A stretch of 64,000 bases of DNA, taken from NCBI RefSeq assembly GCF_900142665.1, contig NZ_FRBR01000009.1:1-64000 (forward strand), read 5' to 3'. This DNA is from Roseovarius pacificus. Its GTDB lineage: Bacteria > Pseudomonadota > Alphaproteobacteria > Rhodobacterales > Rhodobacteraceae. A model generated the notes under the pieces. That model worked only from the letters and a program-made list of their open reading frames with translations. It made no database searches and was not told the DNA's origin. Numbering within the stretch: the stretch's first letter is position 1; each line of letters begins with the position of its first letter. Positions 9,657 through 17,510 of this stretch are shown here, piece by piece. The translations under genes were made by a program, and so were the position numbers.

Positions 9657-9741
9657 TGCGTCCCTGATGGACGCAATTTTCCGGCACAGCCCCGATTTTC
9701 GTACAAAACGCGCGTACACCTCGTACAAAACGTACGAAACT
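9657..9741. repeat. GTAC-array element, copy A (upstream of mcd)
   Basis: Within the 386-bp gene-free gap before mcd, four GTAC cores start at 9701, 9714, 9723 and 9732, in the contexts TTTTCGTACAAAAC, CGCGTACAC, CTCGTACAAAAC and CGTACGAAAC. A short hairpin (TGCGTCC/GGACGCA, 9657-9675) precedes them. The same four cores with the same 13/9/9 spacing recur at 43513 before rpmB, with a related hairpin half at a similar distance. Looks like a multi-site protein-binding array or a small dispersed repeat; the function is unknown. Confidence 0.6.
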
Positions 9742-9884
9742 CCCCCTGCACCGCGCCAGCTCTCTTGCCGCATCTGCAAAATTCGGCAAGCAATATTCAA
9801 TCAAAATAGCAGCTATAATGGCATAATAGTTGCGCTGCACCTGCAAAATGGATAGGACAGTCCCGACAAAAAGAGGATTGATTC

Positions 9885-11573
9885 ATGGCGCATGATGGAC
9901 AGGACGCAGCAATGGCAAACCCGATCATTCTGAATGACCTTCTCGGCCTGACCGAGGCCTCCGTTTCCCCGGCGGAAACCGTTCTGGCAAAAGCCCGCGA
10001 CCACCTGCGCGACATGGTCCTGGTCGAAGACCGCGTCGATGGCGCCGCGGTCGAGGCCAACCAGTTCGCAGCCCACGGGCTGGCATGGCTCGCCACCTAT
10101 GTCGAGTCCCTGCGCCAGATGCAGAACTGGGCCAAGCGACTGACCGATATGGGAAAATTCGGCGAGGTGGAGCAGTTGATCCACCAGATCGCCTTTGGCG
10201 AATACCTCAGCCAGATCCGTGGCGGCATCCAGATGAACCAGGGCGAAATGGTGCGCCTGACCGATCTGGGCCTGACGCAGGATGACATGGCCGCGCTGGA
10301 CACGCCGCAAACCCTCACGCTCATGCACTCCGGCAACACCCAGGCCGCGCGCACCCGTCTGGTCGAACTGATGCAGGAACGCAATGCCGATGTCACCGTC
10401 GGCCATACCGGGCTCGACGAAGAGCTCGACATGATCCGCGAACAGTTCCGCCGCTTCTCGGTCGACAAGGTCGAACCCCATGCACATGACTGGCATCTCA
10501 AGGACGAACTGATCCCGATGGACATCATCGACGAACTCGCCGGCATGGGTGTGTTCGGCCTGACGATCCCTGAAAACCTTGGCGGGTTCGGCCTGTCCAA
10601 GGCCTCGATGGTGGTCGTGTCCGAGGAACTGTCGCGCGGCTATATCGGTGTCGGCTCGCTTGGCACGCGGTCGGAAATCGCCGCAGAACTGATCCTCGCC
10701 GGCGGGACGGACGACCAGAAAATCCAATGGCTTCCGCGCATTGCCAGCGGTGAAATCCTGCCGACAGCGGTCTTTACCGAACCCAACACCGGCTCCGATC
10801 TCGGCAGCCTGCGCACCCGCGCGGTCAAGGATGAAAACGGCGACTGGAAAGTGACCGGCAACAAGACGTGGATCACCCACGCCGCCCGGACCCATGTAAT
10901 GACCCTGCTGGCCCGCACCAAGCCCGACACGACCGACCATCGCGGCCTGTCGATGTTCCTGGCCGAAAAGACCCCCGGCACCGACGAGGACCCTTTCCCC
11001 ACCGAAGGCATGACCGGCGGCGAGATCGAGGTTCTGGGCTATCGCGGCATGAAGGAATACGAACTGGGCTTCGACAACTTCCATGTGAAGGGCGAAAACC
11101 TGCTTGGCGGGGAAGAGGGCAAAGGCTTCAAACAGCTGATGGAAACCTTCGAATCCGCCCGCATTCAAACGGCAGCGCGCGCGATCGGCGTGGCGCAATC
11201 GGCGTTGGACGTGGGCATGCAATACGCACAGGACCGCAAACAGTTCGGCAAATCCCTGATCGAGTTTCCGCGCGTTTCCGGCAAGCTGGCCATGATGGCG
11301 GTCGAGATCATGATCGCCCGCCAACTGACCTATTTCAGCGCCTGGGAAAAGGATCACGGCCACCGCTGCGATCTCGAGGCCGGGATGGCCAAACTGCTCG
11401 GCGCGCGCGTGGCATGGTCGGCGGCGGACAATGCCCTGCAAATCCACGGCGGGAACGGTTTTGCGCTGGAATACGCGATCAGCCGCATCCTGTGCGACGC
11501 CCGTATCCTCAACATCTTCGAGGGGGCTGCGGAAATCCAGGCTCAGGTCATCGCCCGCCGCCTTCTGGCCTGA
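9885..11573 (+). CDS. mcd: (2S)-methylsuccinyl-CoA dehydrogenase (acyl-CoA dehydrogenase family)
   Basis: A 562-residue acyl-CoA dehydrogenase with a roughly 150-residue N-terminal extension that ordinary 380-residue family members lack; this length and the segment HGLAWLATYVESLRQMQNWA fit Mcd. The FAD/substrate blocks VFTEPNTGSDLGSLRTRAV, DRKQFGKSLIEFP and IHGGNGFALEYAISR are intact. It oxidises methylsuccinyl-CoA to mesaconyl-CoA in the ethylmalonyl-CoA pathway and would pass electrons to ETF. AGAGGA precedes ATG at 9885. Confusion with another long acyl-CoA dehydrogenase is possible but less likely. Confidence 0.82.
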   Translation: MAHDGQDAAMANPIILNDLLGLTEASVSPAETVLAKARDHLRDMVLVEDRVDGAAVEANQFAAHGLAWLATYVESLRQMQNWAKRLTDMGKFGEVEQLIHQIAFGEYLSQIRGGIQMNQGEMVRLTDLGLTQDDMAALDTPQTLTLMHSGNTQAARTRLVELMQERNADVTVGHTGLDEELDMIREQFRRFSVDKVEPHAHDWHLKDELIPMDIIDELAGMGVFGLTIPENLGGFGLSKASMVVVSEELSRGYIGVGSLGTRSEIAAELILAGGTDDQKIQWLPRIASGEILPTAVFTEPNTGSDLGSLRTRAVKDENGDWKVTGNKTWITHAARTHVMTLLARTKPDTTDHRGLSMFLAEKTPGTDEDPFPTEGMTGGEIEVLGYRGMKEYELGFDNFHVKGENLLGGEEGKGFKQLMETFESARIQTAARAIGVAQSALDVGMQYAQDRKQFGKSLIEFPRVSGKLAMMAVEIMIARQLTYFSAWEKDHGHRCDLEAGMAKLLGARVAWSAADNALQIHGGNGFALEYAISRILCDARILNIFEGAAEIQAQVIARRLLA

Positions 11574-11601
11574 CGGCCCGCCTTAACCGACACAACGAAA
11601 A

Positions 11602-11647
11602 AGGGCGCCCGGATGATCCGCAAGCCCCTTACCGGATGTGTGGAAGA
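11602..11647 (+). repeat. Left terminal inverted repeat of the insertion sequence
   Basis: Begins with GGGCGCCCGGATGATCC (11603-11619) and continues with AAGCCCCTTACCGGATGTGT (11622-11641). It matches the reverse complement of 13494-13537, with a 2-base insertion (GC, 11620-11621). Confidence 0.8.
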
Positions 11648-11649
11648 TT

Positions 11650-11677
11650 GCGCGCTGCCAATGGCAGCGCGCTTTTT
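11650..11677 (+). terminator. Terminator hairpin inside the left end of the insertion sequence
   Basis: A perfect 10-bp stem GCGCGCTGCC/GGCAGCGCGC with a 3-nt loop is followed by TTTTT on the plus strand, directly facing the end of the transposase gene. It would stop mcd transcripts from reading antisense into the transposase. Because the left inverted repeat lies outside it, it appears to belong to the element. Confidence 0.8.
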
Positions 11678-11679
11678 AT

Positions 11680-13413
11680 TCATTCTCCGAAGAGATCCCG
11701 CTCGTAGACTTTGCCCTTAGCGAGGCCGAGTTTCATCGCCGGGGTTCGTTTTGTGTCCCGTGATCCCATCCAGTTGTGGTGAAAGCGGTAGATCTCGATG
11801 ATCTTGACCAGCATCTCCGGCTTGTAGAGGAAGTGCCGATCCCAGGTTCGGCCATTCGCGCTTGGCGTCGAGACTGGCCGGGATGCTGGCCGCACATTGC
11901 TGCGAATCTTGTGGAAATAGCTGTCCACGCTCCGCAGCGTGGCGAGACGCATCAATCTCGCGCATCGCTCTGTTGAGAGCTCGGGTCGGTCCGTCTTGAG
12001 ATCAACGGCCCGGGAAGGTTCGGACTTCGTGTGATACGGCCAATCGAAGGGAGAGCCGATAGGCCTGCCGGCGAGACGCTTGACGATCTCCCTGTCGATT
12101 TCCTCGTTCAGCACGAACTCCGGCAGGCTGTTGAGCTGATGTGCGGTCAGGTTGAGATCATTCCGCAAGTCTCGGCGCCCTTGGGCATAGAGAGCCTCGC
12201 GTGCGTCGTTGAACTCGTATTTGGCGAAGGACACTGTTGCCACATCCACCCGACCCACCGCGACCTCCGGCGCGAAGGCTGCGAGAAAAGCCTTGCTGAG
12301 ACCGGCGTCGCCGTCCTGAACGAAAAAGAAGCGGCTTTCGGATCTCGACACCATTCGGCGGAGCATCAGCGCGTGAGCAAACTGCTGGATGTCTTGGCGC
12401 ACGAGGCCGCCTACATGCGGCAGTTGTAAACCCAGATCGACATCTGCGAGGATCTCGGGGTCGATCTCGACGCCTGCGGTGATGTCGTCGAGATATTTCT
12501 TGAACTCGGAGGCCGTCCAGAGACGTCCGTGGTGCCGCCAGCAGCGGTCCTTTGCCAGATCTCCATTGGCCGACATGTCGGCCTCGATCTGTCTCATATC
12601 GCCCGTAGGGTCGAACTGGAGATGCCCGAGGACGATGAAGCCGGAGTTCGCGTGCGCGGTGCAGAGGTGCTGCACGGACACGGAAGCACGCTTCTTGCGG
12701 TTGGGCCAGTTGAGGGTCAGCGTCTGGCTGTCCGTCGCAAAGCGGCGGCCATATCTCTCCCAGTCGACATCGCGGAGATCGCCTTCCCGCCGATCAGTGA
12801 ACTCTCGAACCCGATCGTAGATGAAGTCGATCTTCCGATAGACATCACGCGGCGCGACATCGGCGATCTCCGTGATCTTCGACAGGGAGGTTCCGTGAAC
12901 GAGCAGTTTCAGGATCTGCCCGTTCTTGGATTGGCGTCGATGATTGCGGGCCGGATGGCCAATGGTGAATGTCGATCGACATTTCTTACAGGCGTATCGC
13001 TGATGCCCAGCTTTAGTCCGCCCCGTCCTCCAGTAGAGATCAGGTCTTTTATCCACCGTTTTCCCGTGTGAAAGGCAATCAGCATTTGGGCACGACTTGC
13101 CCATACCGTGGAAGCATTGCAATCGCCGCAGGCGTGTGTATTCTTCTACGATAGCTCGGTTGTTTTTGACGACAGACTCCTGGCCGCAATATCCGCATTC
13201 GAAGTATTTGTCGTCGCCGGTGCCTCCGACTTTCCCGCGAGGAAAGTTGGCATTCACAGCCGAGAGCCTGAGGCCCCGGCCATCACGGGGATCGGGGCGA
13301 ACACCGAAATGGGCGCATTGCGCGTTCCGGCAAAAGTTCACATCCACTCCGAAAAACGGGAGAGGAAGGCGCCGTTTCGGGCCTGTCGCAGATTTTTGCG
13401 AGACGGACTTCAC
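11680..13413 (-). CDS. Putative transposase with multiple zinc-knuckle motifs
   Basis: A 577-residue protein inside long inverted repeats. The first 160 residues hold CxxxxC (C28/C33), CGYC, CPNADC and CKKC pairs; the last, in QRYACKKCRSTFTI, resembles the InsA/IS1595 N-terminal zinc ribbon. A helix-turn-helix-like stretch LLVHGTSLSKITEIADVAP follows. FATDSQTL and FFFVQDGDAGL are candidate first and second acidic positions of an RNase H-type DDE/DDD core, which is unproven. The start is GTG at 13413, with GGAG seven bases upstream. The reading frame is intact, so the element may be active. Confidence 0.7.
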   Translation of the reverse strand: MKSVSQKSATGPKRRLPLPFFGVDVNFCRNAQCAHFGVRPDPRDGRGLRLSAVNANFPRGKVGGTGDDKYFECGYCGQESVVKNNRAIVEEYTRLRRLQCFHGMGKSCPNADCLSHGKTVDKRPDLYWRTGRTKAGHQRYACKKCRSTFTIGHPARNHRRQSKNGQILKLLVHGTSLSKITEIADVAPRDVYRKIDFIYDRVREFTDRREGDLRDVDWERYGRRFATDSQTLTLNWPNRKKRASVSVQHLCTAHANSGFIVLGHLQFDPTGDMRQIEADMSANGDLAKDRCWRHHGRLWTASEFKKYLDDITAGVEIDPEILADVDLGLQLPHVGGLVRQDIQQFAHALMLRRMVSRSESRFFFVQDGDAGLSKAFLAAFAPEVAVGRVDVATVSFAKYEFNDAREALYAQGRRDLRNDLNLTAHQLNSLPEFVLNEEIDREIVKRLAGRPIGSPFDWPYHTKSEPSRAVDLKTDRPELSTERCARLMRLATLRSVDSYFHKIRSNVRPASRPVSTPSANGRTWDRHFLYKPEMLVKIIEIYRFHHNWMGSRDTKRTPAMKLGLAKGKVYERDLFGE

Positions 13414-13461
13414 CTGACATCTCCATTCGTGGATTCGTTCAGGTCAAGTTTCTAAGGATAA

Positions 13462-13484
13462 GGTTGGCCACTTTGTGGCCAACC
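13462..13484. repeat. Perfect palindrome in the transposase leader
   Basis: GGTTGGCCAC (13462-13471), TTT, GTGGCCAACC (13475-13484): a 10-bp perfect stem with a 3-nt loop, about 50 bases before the transposase start and just inside the right inverted repeat. No T tail follows on either strand. It may block readthrough translation or be a transposase or host-factor binding site. Confidence 0.6.
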
Positions 13485-13493
13485 GAAGCATTT

Positions 13494-13537
13494 TCTTCAA
13501 CACATCTGGTAAGGGGCTTGGATGATCCGGACGCCCC
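13494..13537 (-). repeat. Right terminal inverted repeat of the insertion sequence
   Basis: Read on the minus strand it begins GGGGCGTCCGGATCATCC (13537-13520) and continues AAGCCCCTTACCAGATGTGT (13519-13500). It is the inverted partner of 11602-11647. Confidence 0.8.
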
Positions 13538-13580
13538 TTTCCTGGACCGGGATACTCGTTAAAGCACTTGGGGAACCCGA

Positions 13581-14024
13581 TCAAAAACTCAGGACGGTGG
13601 TGTCGTCCGCGATCAGCGCGGCAGCCATTGCCGGGGGTTTGGCGGCGGTGACGCCATCCAGCAGGGCCGACGCATCGACACCCTTGTTCGGCAGGTAGAT
13701 CGCGCAAACTTCAACCGTGGTATCGGTCTTTTCCATGATCATTTTCATCAGGCCCTGCGGGCTCATGTCATTGGGCTTTTGCGGGGCGGTCGCGCTGGCC
13801 GGAGCGTCCTTGAGGGCCAGATCACCCGCCGGGCCACACAACAGGATCTGCGCCCTGGCGCCCTGCTGAACCGATTGCATGGTCAGCACCATCGACATCA
13901 GTTGGGTCTGCGCATCGGCGGTGGTGACGACCGTCACCAGTTTCTTGGCATCATCGGCCTGTGCGGCACCAGCAAAGGCGGTGGCAGCGGCCAGCGTTAC
14001 GGCAGTCAGGGTCTTTTTCATCAT
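13581..14024 (-). CDS. Secreted DsrE-like (YchN-fold) protein
   Basis: A 147-residue protein (or 146, from the adjacent second ATG) with a clear Sec signal peptide, MKKTLTAVTLAAATAFAGAAQA, so it is probably periplasmic. The remainder fits the DsrE/YchN sulfur-relay fold: a strand LVTVVTTAD, a cysteine in ILLCGPAGDLAL and a second in EVCAIYLPNKG. AAAGAGG precedes the start. The gene is 31 bases downstream of the TDT transporter and is probably co-transcribed from the promoter with the FNR box. A thiol or persulfide-handling role is inference. Confidence 0.65.
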   Translation of the reverse strand: MMKKTLTAVTLAAATAFAGAAQADDAKKLVTVVTTADAQTQLMSMVLTMQSVQQGARAQILLCGPAGDLALKDAPASATAPQKPNDMSPQGLMKMIMEKTDTTVEVCAIYLPNKGVDASALLDGVTAAKPPAMAAALIADDTTVLSF

Positions 14025-14055
14025 GAACCTCTTTCAGGGTTGGGGTGAGTAACAG

Positions 14056-15021
14056 TTATTCGGGTTGGAACACGGCCCCCGCGATCACCGCGCGCGCGGT
14101 ACGGACGATCAGGGCCGCGATGATCACGATCAGCCCCGCCAGAAGCACCATGCCCAACATCTGGTGAAATCCCGATCGGGCCGCCCCCGCATGGGCAAAG
14201 CTGGCGATGGTCACCGCCGCCACCGGGAAACTGAGCGCCCAGAAAGACATCGCAAAGGGCAGCTTCAGGATGCGCGGCAGTTGCACGGCCACGAGCAGGG
14301 TAAAGAAATAGGCTGCGTTCAGCAGGATATGGGCAAAAGGATCTATCACGCCCCCGTTCAGCCGCAGCCACGCCAGGAACCCCACCGCCGGAGGCGCGAT
14401 CAGGATCACGAGGGTGGGTTGCAGACGTTCCGGCAACGGATCGTGAAAGATCAGCCGGTTCATCACCAGCGTCAGCAGGACGACCCAAAAAATCAGTCCG
14501 ATGGACATGAAGTACCAGCTGATCTCGATATATCCCATCTGCGCCCCGGCAATCGGCACGATCACGTTGCCCACCGCCGGAATGAACCACGCAGGCGACA
14601 GATGCCCATGCACGAAAGAGCGCGTGCTGATCCAGCCGGTGACGACCAGAACGGTCAGCAGCCCTTGCAACAGCATACCCACCAGCCACATGCCCTGCGC
14701 CACGCCGGGAAACCGGCCCAGCATCGCCGTGGCCATCAACAGCAAAGAAATCGACACCGCCGGAAAGAATGCCAGTTTGACCGGATGGTTCCACTCCGCC
14801 GCCACCGCGCCAGGATAGCGCAGCGCCTTGGCCGCATAGGTCAGCGCGACAACGACAAACAGCGCCACCGTGGCCGCAAGCGCGACGCTTGACGTCACAT
14901 CCGTCAGGCCAAGCGCCTGCTCACCCGCATGCAGAGCCAGGGTCAGCCCCGACATACCCATCACCGTGGTGAAGAAGGTGATCGGAAAATGCTCCAGTGC
15001 GGAATGCGTCTGCTCGCTCAT
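14056..15021 (-). CDS. TDT/SLAC1-family transporter (TehA-like)
   Basis: A 321-residue integral membrane protein with about ten hydrophobic segments, starting MSEQTHSALEHFPITFFTTVMGMSG, and the SLAC1/TehA family pattern around HLSPAWFIPAVGNVIVPIAG. Family members are tellurite/dicarboxylate exporters or anion channels; the substrate cannot be read from the sequence. An FNR box lies 57-70 bases upstream of the start, suggesting induction under low oxygen. The DsrE-like gene follows in the same direction. Confidence 0.8.
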   Translation of the reverse strand: MSEQTHSALEHFPITFFTTVMGMSGLTLALHAGEQALGLTDVTSSVALAATVALFVVVALTYAAKALRYPGAVAAEWNHPVKLAFFPAVSISLLLMATAMLGRFPGVAQGMWLVGMLLQGLLTVLVVTGWISTRSFVHGHLSPAWFIPAVGNVIVPIAGAQMGYIEISWYFMSIGLIFWVVLLTLVMNRLIFHDPLPERLQPTLVILIAPPAVGFLAWLRLNGGVIDPFAHILLNAAYFFTLLVAVQLPRILKLPFAMSFWALSFPVAAVTIASFAHAGAARSGFHQMLGMVLLAGLIVIIAALIVRTARAVIAGAVFQPE

Positions 15022-15077
15022 CTTGCGGCTCCGTAAATATACATTCCGTATTCAGCATATATAGAGACCAAGTCTCG

Positions 15078-15091
15078 TTGATCCAGATCAA
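15078..15091. promoter_or_regulatory. FNR/CRP-family (FnrL-type) binding site
   Basis: TTGATCCAGATCAA is an exact TTGAT-N4-ATCAA palindrome. It lies in the 142-bp gap upstream of the TDT transporter (start at 15021), about 55-70 bases from the start codon, a position suited to activation. A small dyad GAGAC-CAA-GTCTC lies at 15064-15076 between the site and the gene. Confidence 0.8.
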
Positions 15092-15163
15092 ACCTTTTGG
15101 GAAAAATAGCCTTCGAAATACAATTATGACGAGAACATGCCCGGATATCCGCTCATGCGGCGC

Positions 15164-15865
15164 TCATTCGGCCGGTGCGATGCCCACCTCGACAGGGGTC
15201 AGCCCTTCGACCGCACCTTTCAACCGGCTGCCGGGCCGGATTGGCCCGACGCCCGCAGGCGTGCCCGTATAAATCAGATCACCGGGCGCAAGATGATAGA
15301 ACCCCGAGAGATGCGCGATCAGTTCCGGGACGGACCAGACCATATCGCTCAGCCGCGCGTCCTGCACCACGGCCCCGTCATGCTCCAGCATGATCCGCTG
15401 ATCACCGATCCGGCCAAACTCCGCCACCGGCGTGATCGGCGCAATCAGCGCGGCATTCTCGAAATCCTTGCCCAGATCCCACGGGCGGCGCTTGTCCTTG
15501 GCGGCGGCCTGCAAATCACGCCGGGTCAGGTCGATTCCGCAGGCATAGCCCATCACCGCCTCCATCGCCTCGGCCTTGCCGACCCGGAACGCAGGCGCAC
15601 CGATGGCGACAACGAACTCCATCTCGTAATGGCAATCCCCGGTCCCCGGAGGGTAAGGGATACGCCCCCCGGTCAGGCACAGCGCATGGGCGGATTTGGT
15701 GAAATAGAACGGCGCTTCGCGATCCACCTGATTGCCCATCTCGGCGGCATGGGCCGCGTAATTGCGCCCGACGCAAAAGATACGCCGCACCGGAAAGGCG
15801 CGGTCGCTCCCGGCAACCGGAATACGGGGCGTGGCGGGCAGATCGAACAGCAGGTCATCACTCAT
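15164..15865 (-). CDS. Fumarylacetoacetate hydrolase family protein
   Basis: A 233-residue single-domain FAH-fold hydrolase. IFCVGRNYAAHAAEMGN is the family N-terminal motif, EMEFVVAIG supplies the metal-binding Glu pair and GDLIYTGTPAGVGPI is the C-terminal signature. Size fits fumarylpyruvate or acylpyruvate hydrolases. The start at 15865 (MSDDLLFDLP) is chosen over one 23 codons upstream, because the latter extension is low complexity and runs towards the divergent DUF1045 promoter. The substrate is undetermined and the gene stands alone. Confidence 0.82.
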   Translation of the reverse strand: MSDDLLFDLPATPRIPVAGSDRAFPVRRIFCVGRNYAAHAAEMGNQVDREAPFYFTKSAHALCLTGGRIPYPPGTGDCHYEMEFVVAIGAPAFRVGKAEAMEAVMGYACGIDLTRRDLQAAAKDKRRPWDLGKDFENAALIAPITPVAEFGRIGDQRIMLEHDGAVVQDARLSDMVWSVPELIAHLSGFYHLAPGDLIYTGTPAGVGPIRPGSRLKGAVEGLTPVEVGIAPAE

Positions 15866-15978
15866 GCTGCCATTATGCGCCCTGCTCCGCCCCCTGTCAA
15901 AGCGATCTCCGCATCCGATTGGCGCGGCATGCATCCTGTGTCATGAAGGCGTTACGCGCGTTCAGCAGAAGACAGCCC

Positions 15979-16665
15979 ATGAATTTCAAACGCTACGCAA
16001 TCTACTACCTCCCCGAGCCCGGCCCGCTGACCGAATTCGCCGCGGCATGGCTGGGCTGGGATGCGGCCAGCGGGCAGGACATGACGCATCCCTGCATTGA
16101 CGGCCTGCCCCTGCCTGTCGAACACATCACCGACACCCCGCGCAAATACGGGCTGCACGCCACGATCAAACCGCCCTTCCGTCTGGCGCCCGGCACAACC
16201 GAAAATGCCCTGAACGACGCGCTCGCGGCCTTTTGCGCGGATCAGCCCGCCGTCACACTGAACGGGCTGGAACTGGCGCAGCTTGGCCGCTTTCTGGCCT
16301 TGCGCCCGGAAGGGGACGAAACCGCGCTCAACGCCCTGGCCGCAAGCGCGGTGCGCATACTCGATGCCTTTCGCGCCCCCCTGAGCGAGGCCGAACTGAC
16401 CCGCCGCCGCACGGCGAATCTCAGCCCCGAACAGGACGCGCTGTTGCTGCAATGGGGATACCCTTACGTGATGGATTCCTTCCGCTTTCACATCACCCTG
16501 ACCGGCAAACTGCCCAAGGCGCAGGCCCGCCAGACCGCACAGGTGCTAAAGCCGCATCTCGCCCCGCTTCTGCCGCAACCGTTCCGCATCGCGACCCTGA
16601 GCCTGATGGGCGAGGCCGACGACGGGCGCTTTCACCTGATCGCCCGGCACGAGCTGACCGGCTGA
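15979..16665 (+). CDS. DUF1045 family protein (2H phosphoesterase-like)
   Basis: A 228-residue protein starting MNFKRYAIYYLPEPGPLTEF. Two H-x-T motifs, GLHATIKPPFRL and FHITLTG, are the paired catalytic motifs of the 2H phosphoesterase superfamily. Related proteins occur in phosphonate (phn) gene clusters, but no phn gene is nearby, so the substrate is unknown. The start at 15979 matches the family; a start 20 codons upstream is possible. It converges with acpS, with 3 bases between stops. Confidence 0.78.
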   Translation: MNFKRYAIYYLPEPGPLTEFAAAWLGWDAASGQDMTHPCIDGLPLPVEHITDTPRKYGLHATIKPPFRLAPGTTENALNDALAAFCADQPAVTLNGLELAQLGRFLALRPEGDETALNALAASAVRILDAFRAPLSEAELTRRRTANLSPEQDALLLQWGYPYVMDSFRFHITLTGKLPKAQARQTAQVLKPHLAPLLPQPFRIATLSLMGEADDGRFHLIARHELTG

Positions 16666-16668
16666 CGC

Positions 16669-17076
16669 TCAGCCGCCGGCCAATGGCCTCGCCTCGATCA
16701 CCACAAAGGCCTGCGCCCAGGGGTGATCGTCGGTCAGGGTGACATGGATGATCGCCTCGTGCCCCGCGGGCGTCATCGACGCCAGCCGATCCGCCGCCCA
16801 GCCAGTGACATGCATCCGCGGTTGCCCCGTATCCAGATTGGTCACCGCCATGTCCTTCCACGCGATCCCCATGCGCAACCCGGTGCCAAGCGCCTTGGAA
16901 CAGGCCTCTTTCGCGGCCCACCTTTTGGCATAGGTGCCCGCCACATCGGCGCGGCGTTCGGCCTTGCGCTGTTCGGTCTCGGTGAAGACCCGGTTGCGAA
17001 ACCGGTCGCCGAACCGCTCCAGCGTTCCGGCGATCCTGTCGATATTCGCCAGATCGGTGCCGATACCAAGGATCAT
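16669..17076 (-). CDS. acpS: Holo-[acyl-carrier-protein] synthase
   Basis: A 135-residue phosphopantetheinyl transferase that loads 4'-phosphopantetheine from CoA onto [18 protein letters not shown] gives the metal-binding Asp, and [15 protein letters not shown] is the hallmark WxxKEA motif. The gene ends the rsh-DUF2062-pdxJ-membrane protein string and overlaps its upstream neighbour in an ATGA arrangement. The usual next genes lepB, rnc and era are absent. Confidence 0.95.
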   Translation of the reverse strand: MILGIGTDLANIDRIAGTLERFGDRFRNRVFTETEQRKAERRADVAGTYAKRWAAKEACSKALGTGLRMGIAWKDMAVTNLDTGQPRMHVTGWAADRLASMTPAGHEAIIHVTLTDDHPWAQAFVVIEARPLAGG

Positions 17077-17510
17077 TCCGTTCCGTCCCGATCACGCATC
17101 AGGGTCAGCTGGTTCCCCGCACCCAGACCGAGAAACAGCCGGTTACAGATCACATATCCCCCGGCATAGAGCCCCAGCAGGATCAGGAACTGTTTGGACA
17201 ACGCGGGCGCGATGGCCAGTTTGCCGAACTCGGACGCGATCCCCGCCGCGCCATAGGCAAGCGCCATGTTCAGCCCCACCGCGATCACACCGGCCACCCA
17301 GGTAAAGCGCCACGCCTCGCCCGTATCGGGTTTGCGCCCCGTTTTGCGGGCGAACTGCTGCCCCTCGATCACCGCCGCGATCATCGCCGGGACCATCAAC
17401 TGCGCCGACGATCCAAGCTGCGTATCCACCTGCGCATTCAGCCCGGCCACGGCCAGAGCCACGCCAAGCGCGACGACCAGAAAAACGATGGCATAGCGCA
17501 GGTAGTTCAC
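17073..17510 (-). CDS. ABZJ_00895-type small membrane protein
   Basis: A 145-residue protein with about four predicted membrane spans ([65 protein letters not shown]). It resembles the ABZJ_00895 family of unknown function. The start is GTG in a GTGA overlap with the pdxJ stop, and its own stop overlaps the acpS start. So translation is coupled through pdxJ, this gene and acpS. Its role is not known. Confidence 0.65.
   Translation of the reverse strand: MNYLRYAIVFLVVALGVALAVAGLNAQVDTQLGSSAQLMVPAMIAAVIEGQQFARKTGRKPDTGEAWRFTWVAGVIAVGLNMALAYGAAGIASEFGKLAIAPALSKQFLILLGLYAGGYVICNRLFLGLGAGNQLTLMRDRDGTE

Larger units (their letters stand above)
11602..13537. mobile_element. Insertion sequence with long imperfect terminal inverted repeats
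   Basis: The left end (11602-11647) and the right end (13494-13537) are inverted copies. They share CCGGAT, AAGCCCCTTACC, GATGTGT and GAAGA blocks, with about five mismatches and a 2-bp gap over 46 bp. They enclose one zinc-finger gene on the minus strand, plus a 10-bp-stem hairpin just inside each end. The interior is visibly less G+C-rich than its neighbours. No target duplication is obvious at the chosen ends. It sits between mcd and the DsrE gene without breaking either. The family could not be assigned; IS1/IS1595-like is a guess from the zinc finger. Confidence 0.75.

Noticed and set aside
9495-9846. Minus-strand short frames covering GTAC array A, with a counterpart over array B
   Set aside because: The protein-level resemblance between copies changes frame and follows the shared nucleotides, so the repeat is better explained as a DNA element.
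9615-9850. TTGCAAA-like motifs before mcd as sites for a RamB/ScfR-type regulator
   Set aside because: Only scattered imperfect TGCAAA copies (about 9620, 9774, 9842) without the paired palindromic layout expected for such sites.
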